From Echiichthys vipera (lineage: Eukaryota > Chordata > Actinopteri > Perciformes > Trachinidae): 64,000 nt of DNA. Positions 62,543 to 64,000 of the stretch are shown here, one piece after another. Every line of letters begins with the position of its first letter. Position 1 is the stretch's first letter. A program made the position numbers and the translations under genes. The DNA lies in contig OY829651.1 in the NCBI GenBank assembly GCA_963691815.1, forward strand, positions 34,854,504 to 34,918,503, given 5' to 3'. A model generated the notes under the pieces. That model was not told where the DNA came from. It saw nothing but the letters and a program-made list of their open reading frames with translations, and did not search any database.

Positions 62543-63518
62543 TTGGAGGCGCAGGAAGTGATCAAGTCTATGCAGAACAGGAAATCTCCTGTTCCCGACG
62601 GCTTTACAGTCGAGTTCTTTAAGGCGTACTTGATGCTATTAGCTCCCATCCTTGTGAGAATGTTCAGTGACTCCTTTACTGAGGGCAGATTGCCAGCAAC
62701 CTTGTATGAGGCATCTATTTCATTGCTACTGAAGAAAGACAGGGATCCTACTTCATGTGGCAGCTACAGACCGGTCTCACTTTTAAACATAGATTGTAAG
62801 ATCCTTACTAAGGTCCTCACCCTCCGCCTCCAAAGTGTGATGTCAATTTCACAAGACCAGACAGGTTTCATATTAGGGAGACACCAGAAGGCTGCTCAAC
62901 CTCATATTCTTACATGGATCGGACACTCCTGAGGTCATAGTGGTGCTAGATGCGGATAAAGTCTTTGACCGGGTAGTGTGGGGCTTCCTATTTTATATTT
63001 GGGAGAAATTTGGCTTTGATTCTAATTTTATTTCTTGTGTTAAGCCTCTGTATGTAACCCCCTCTGCATCTGTAAACACTAACGGCGTCTGTTCAGCGTG
63101 CTTCCCTCTCAGGCGTGGGACCCCGCAGGGCTGTCTGCACTCACCCTTGTTGTTCAACATAGCCACCGAGCCTGGTTTAGAATCCAGAATGAGTTTGAAG
63201 GCATCACTCGTTTTGGCCTGGTCCAAAAAACTCTCCTTTTATGCCGATGACCTTCTCTTATTTATTTCACATCCCACAACCTCCCTCCCCCCAGTTTTAT
63301 CAATTTTGAATCAGTTTGGACACTTATCGGGGTATAAATTGAATATTCAGAAGAGTAAGTTATTCTTTGTCAACAACTTGGCGAGATCACTCCCACAATC
63401 CATATTCCCCTTTAAAACAGCTGACGAGGGGTTCAAGTATTTGGGGGTGCTTGTCATCAGCTCCTTCAGGGACCTTTTTCAAAAGAACTTCCAGATGCTA
63501 TTGGATAAATGCAAGTAA
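62543..63518 (+). pseudogene. L1/Tx1 reverse transcriptase
   Basis: The first frame (to 62,932): 'EAQEVIKSMQNRKSPVPDGF', 'FSDSFTEGRLPATLYEASIS' and 'DPTSCGSYRPVSLLNIDCKI', then 'LQSVMSISQDQTGFILGRH'. After a frame change and stop: motif A 'VVLDADKVFDRVVWGFLFYI', motif B 'RRGTPQGCLHSPLLFNIATE', motif C 'LSFYADDLLLFISHPTTSLP' and the thumb 'YKLNIQKSKLFFVNNLARSL'. All three RT motifs keep their Asp residues. The C-terminal region follows a stop at 63,518. Confidence 0.85.
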
Positions 63519-63800
63519 GACTTGTCTACATGGGTAGGTCTCCCCCTGTCCCTTGCAGGCCGGGTTAATCTTATTAAGATCGTCATTCTACCAAAGTTTC
63601 TATACCTTTTTCAACATCTCAGTTTGTCTTAACAAATCATTCTTCACTAACCTAGACCAACAACTTAATGCCTTTATCTGGCAAAATAAACCAGCCCGTA
63701 TCAAAAAACATATTCTTTAACTCACTAGACCTGAAGGTGGACTAGCACTCCCTAATTTCTGCCACTACTTCTGGGTTTGCAACAGTAATAAACTTTTCTA

Positions 63801-64000
63801 TGGGCTTTGTGGGGAAGTTGCAGACGCCTGTCCGCCATGGGCTCATACAAGGTTGCGGTAGTGACGGATAAACAAGAAGAGACTGGGTAACGTTGGCGGT
63901 AATGACACCTGATTACATTATTCGAAGGTCCCTAAAATGAATGTGGAGTCGGTGTGTGCAAAAAAACTATGTCGTAATTTTCTTTGGTTCCCTTCCCAAC
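63801..64000. other. no gene recognised at the right edge
   Basis: May be the continuation of the LINE C-terminus or unique flank. Too short to assign. Confidence 0.3.

Larger units (their letters stand above)
61013..63800 (+). mobile_element. L1/Tx1-type LINE, plus strand
   Basis: 5' part 61,013-61,260 (T-rich inter-ORF region), endonuclease start at 61,262 ('SWNTKGMNEAIKIGKVLTQL'), an insert of about 390 bp (61,339-61,728), endonuclease continuation ('HWDVMFLQETHLKTANTSHI'), a linker around 61,930-62,030 ('ILWEALKATVRGQVIPYISQ'), RT at 62,543-63,518 and a C-terminal region to at least 63,800. It belongs to the same family as the minus-strand copy at 11,949-14,245. Confidence 0.8.

Overview
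The window looks like a transposon-packed interval of a ray-finned (teleost) fish genome. No complete conventional host gene is visible. Most coding signal comes from mobile elements typical of teleosts: Tc1-like, PIF/Harbinger, hAT and piggyBac DNA transposons, several non-LTR retrotransposon (LINE) families, tRNA-derived SINEs, a Penelope-like fragment, and old endogenous-retrovirus pieces with two solo LTRs. Splice sites, microsatellites and nested insertions with clear target-site duplications fit a vertebrate; nothing bacterial is present.

Layout. 1-5,160: a Penelope-like GIY-YIG fragment, then a minus-strand retroviral remnant (LTR, env, end of pol) split by a Tc1-like transposon. 5,460-11,948: a minus-strand LINE (called family A here) carrying a nested L2-like LINE and a piggyBac element. 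11,949-14,245: a minus-strand L1/Tx1-type LINE, followed by a SINE. 15,300-17,470: gag/protease remnants that run into a 112-bp minisatellite. 17,640-21,640: a plus-strand LINE (B) split by an L2-like element that itself holds a Harbinger remnant. 22,007-26,248: two different Harbinger-type elements side by side, sharing one CAG target. 26,650-40,051: one minus-strand LINE (D) broken by a pile of later insertions (Harbinger copies, LINE A copy C, a solo LTR, a SINE and a hAT). 40,160-43,495: a 36-bp minisatellite and another Harbinger family. 45,540-47,965: a family A LINE. 58,479-61,012: a second copy of that Harbinger family with a LINE inside. 61,013-63,800: a plus-strand L1/Tx1 LINE.

The most unusual locus is 48,658-56,823 on the plus strand. 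It is a multi-exon, decayed gene whose exons encode, in order, a KMT5/SUV420-like SET methyltransferase domain, C2H2 zinc fingers, a Ser/Thr/Pro repeat region, a tyrosine-recombinase-like (Crypton/DNA-breaking-rejoining) domain, and a Glu/Pro/Thr-rich repeat tail. I know of no described gene with this order. Whether it is a domesticated chimera or a decayed member of a mobile family is open. This copy carries in-frame stops, frameshifts, a LINE fragment inside the SET exon, a solo LTR exactly at a splice donor, and an intronic hAT.

The second point of interest is Harbinger family H1, with three copies. One (31,884-34,789) still has an apparently complete two-exon HARBI1-type transposase. The other two share an in-frame 345-bp deletion, bounded by a 5-bp microhomology, that removes the catalytic centre. 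Target-site duplications (CAG or CTG) are clear in all three, and the empty site for the intact copy is preserved in a paralogous LINE within the same window.
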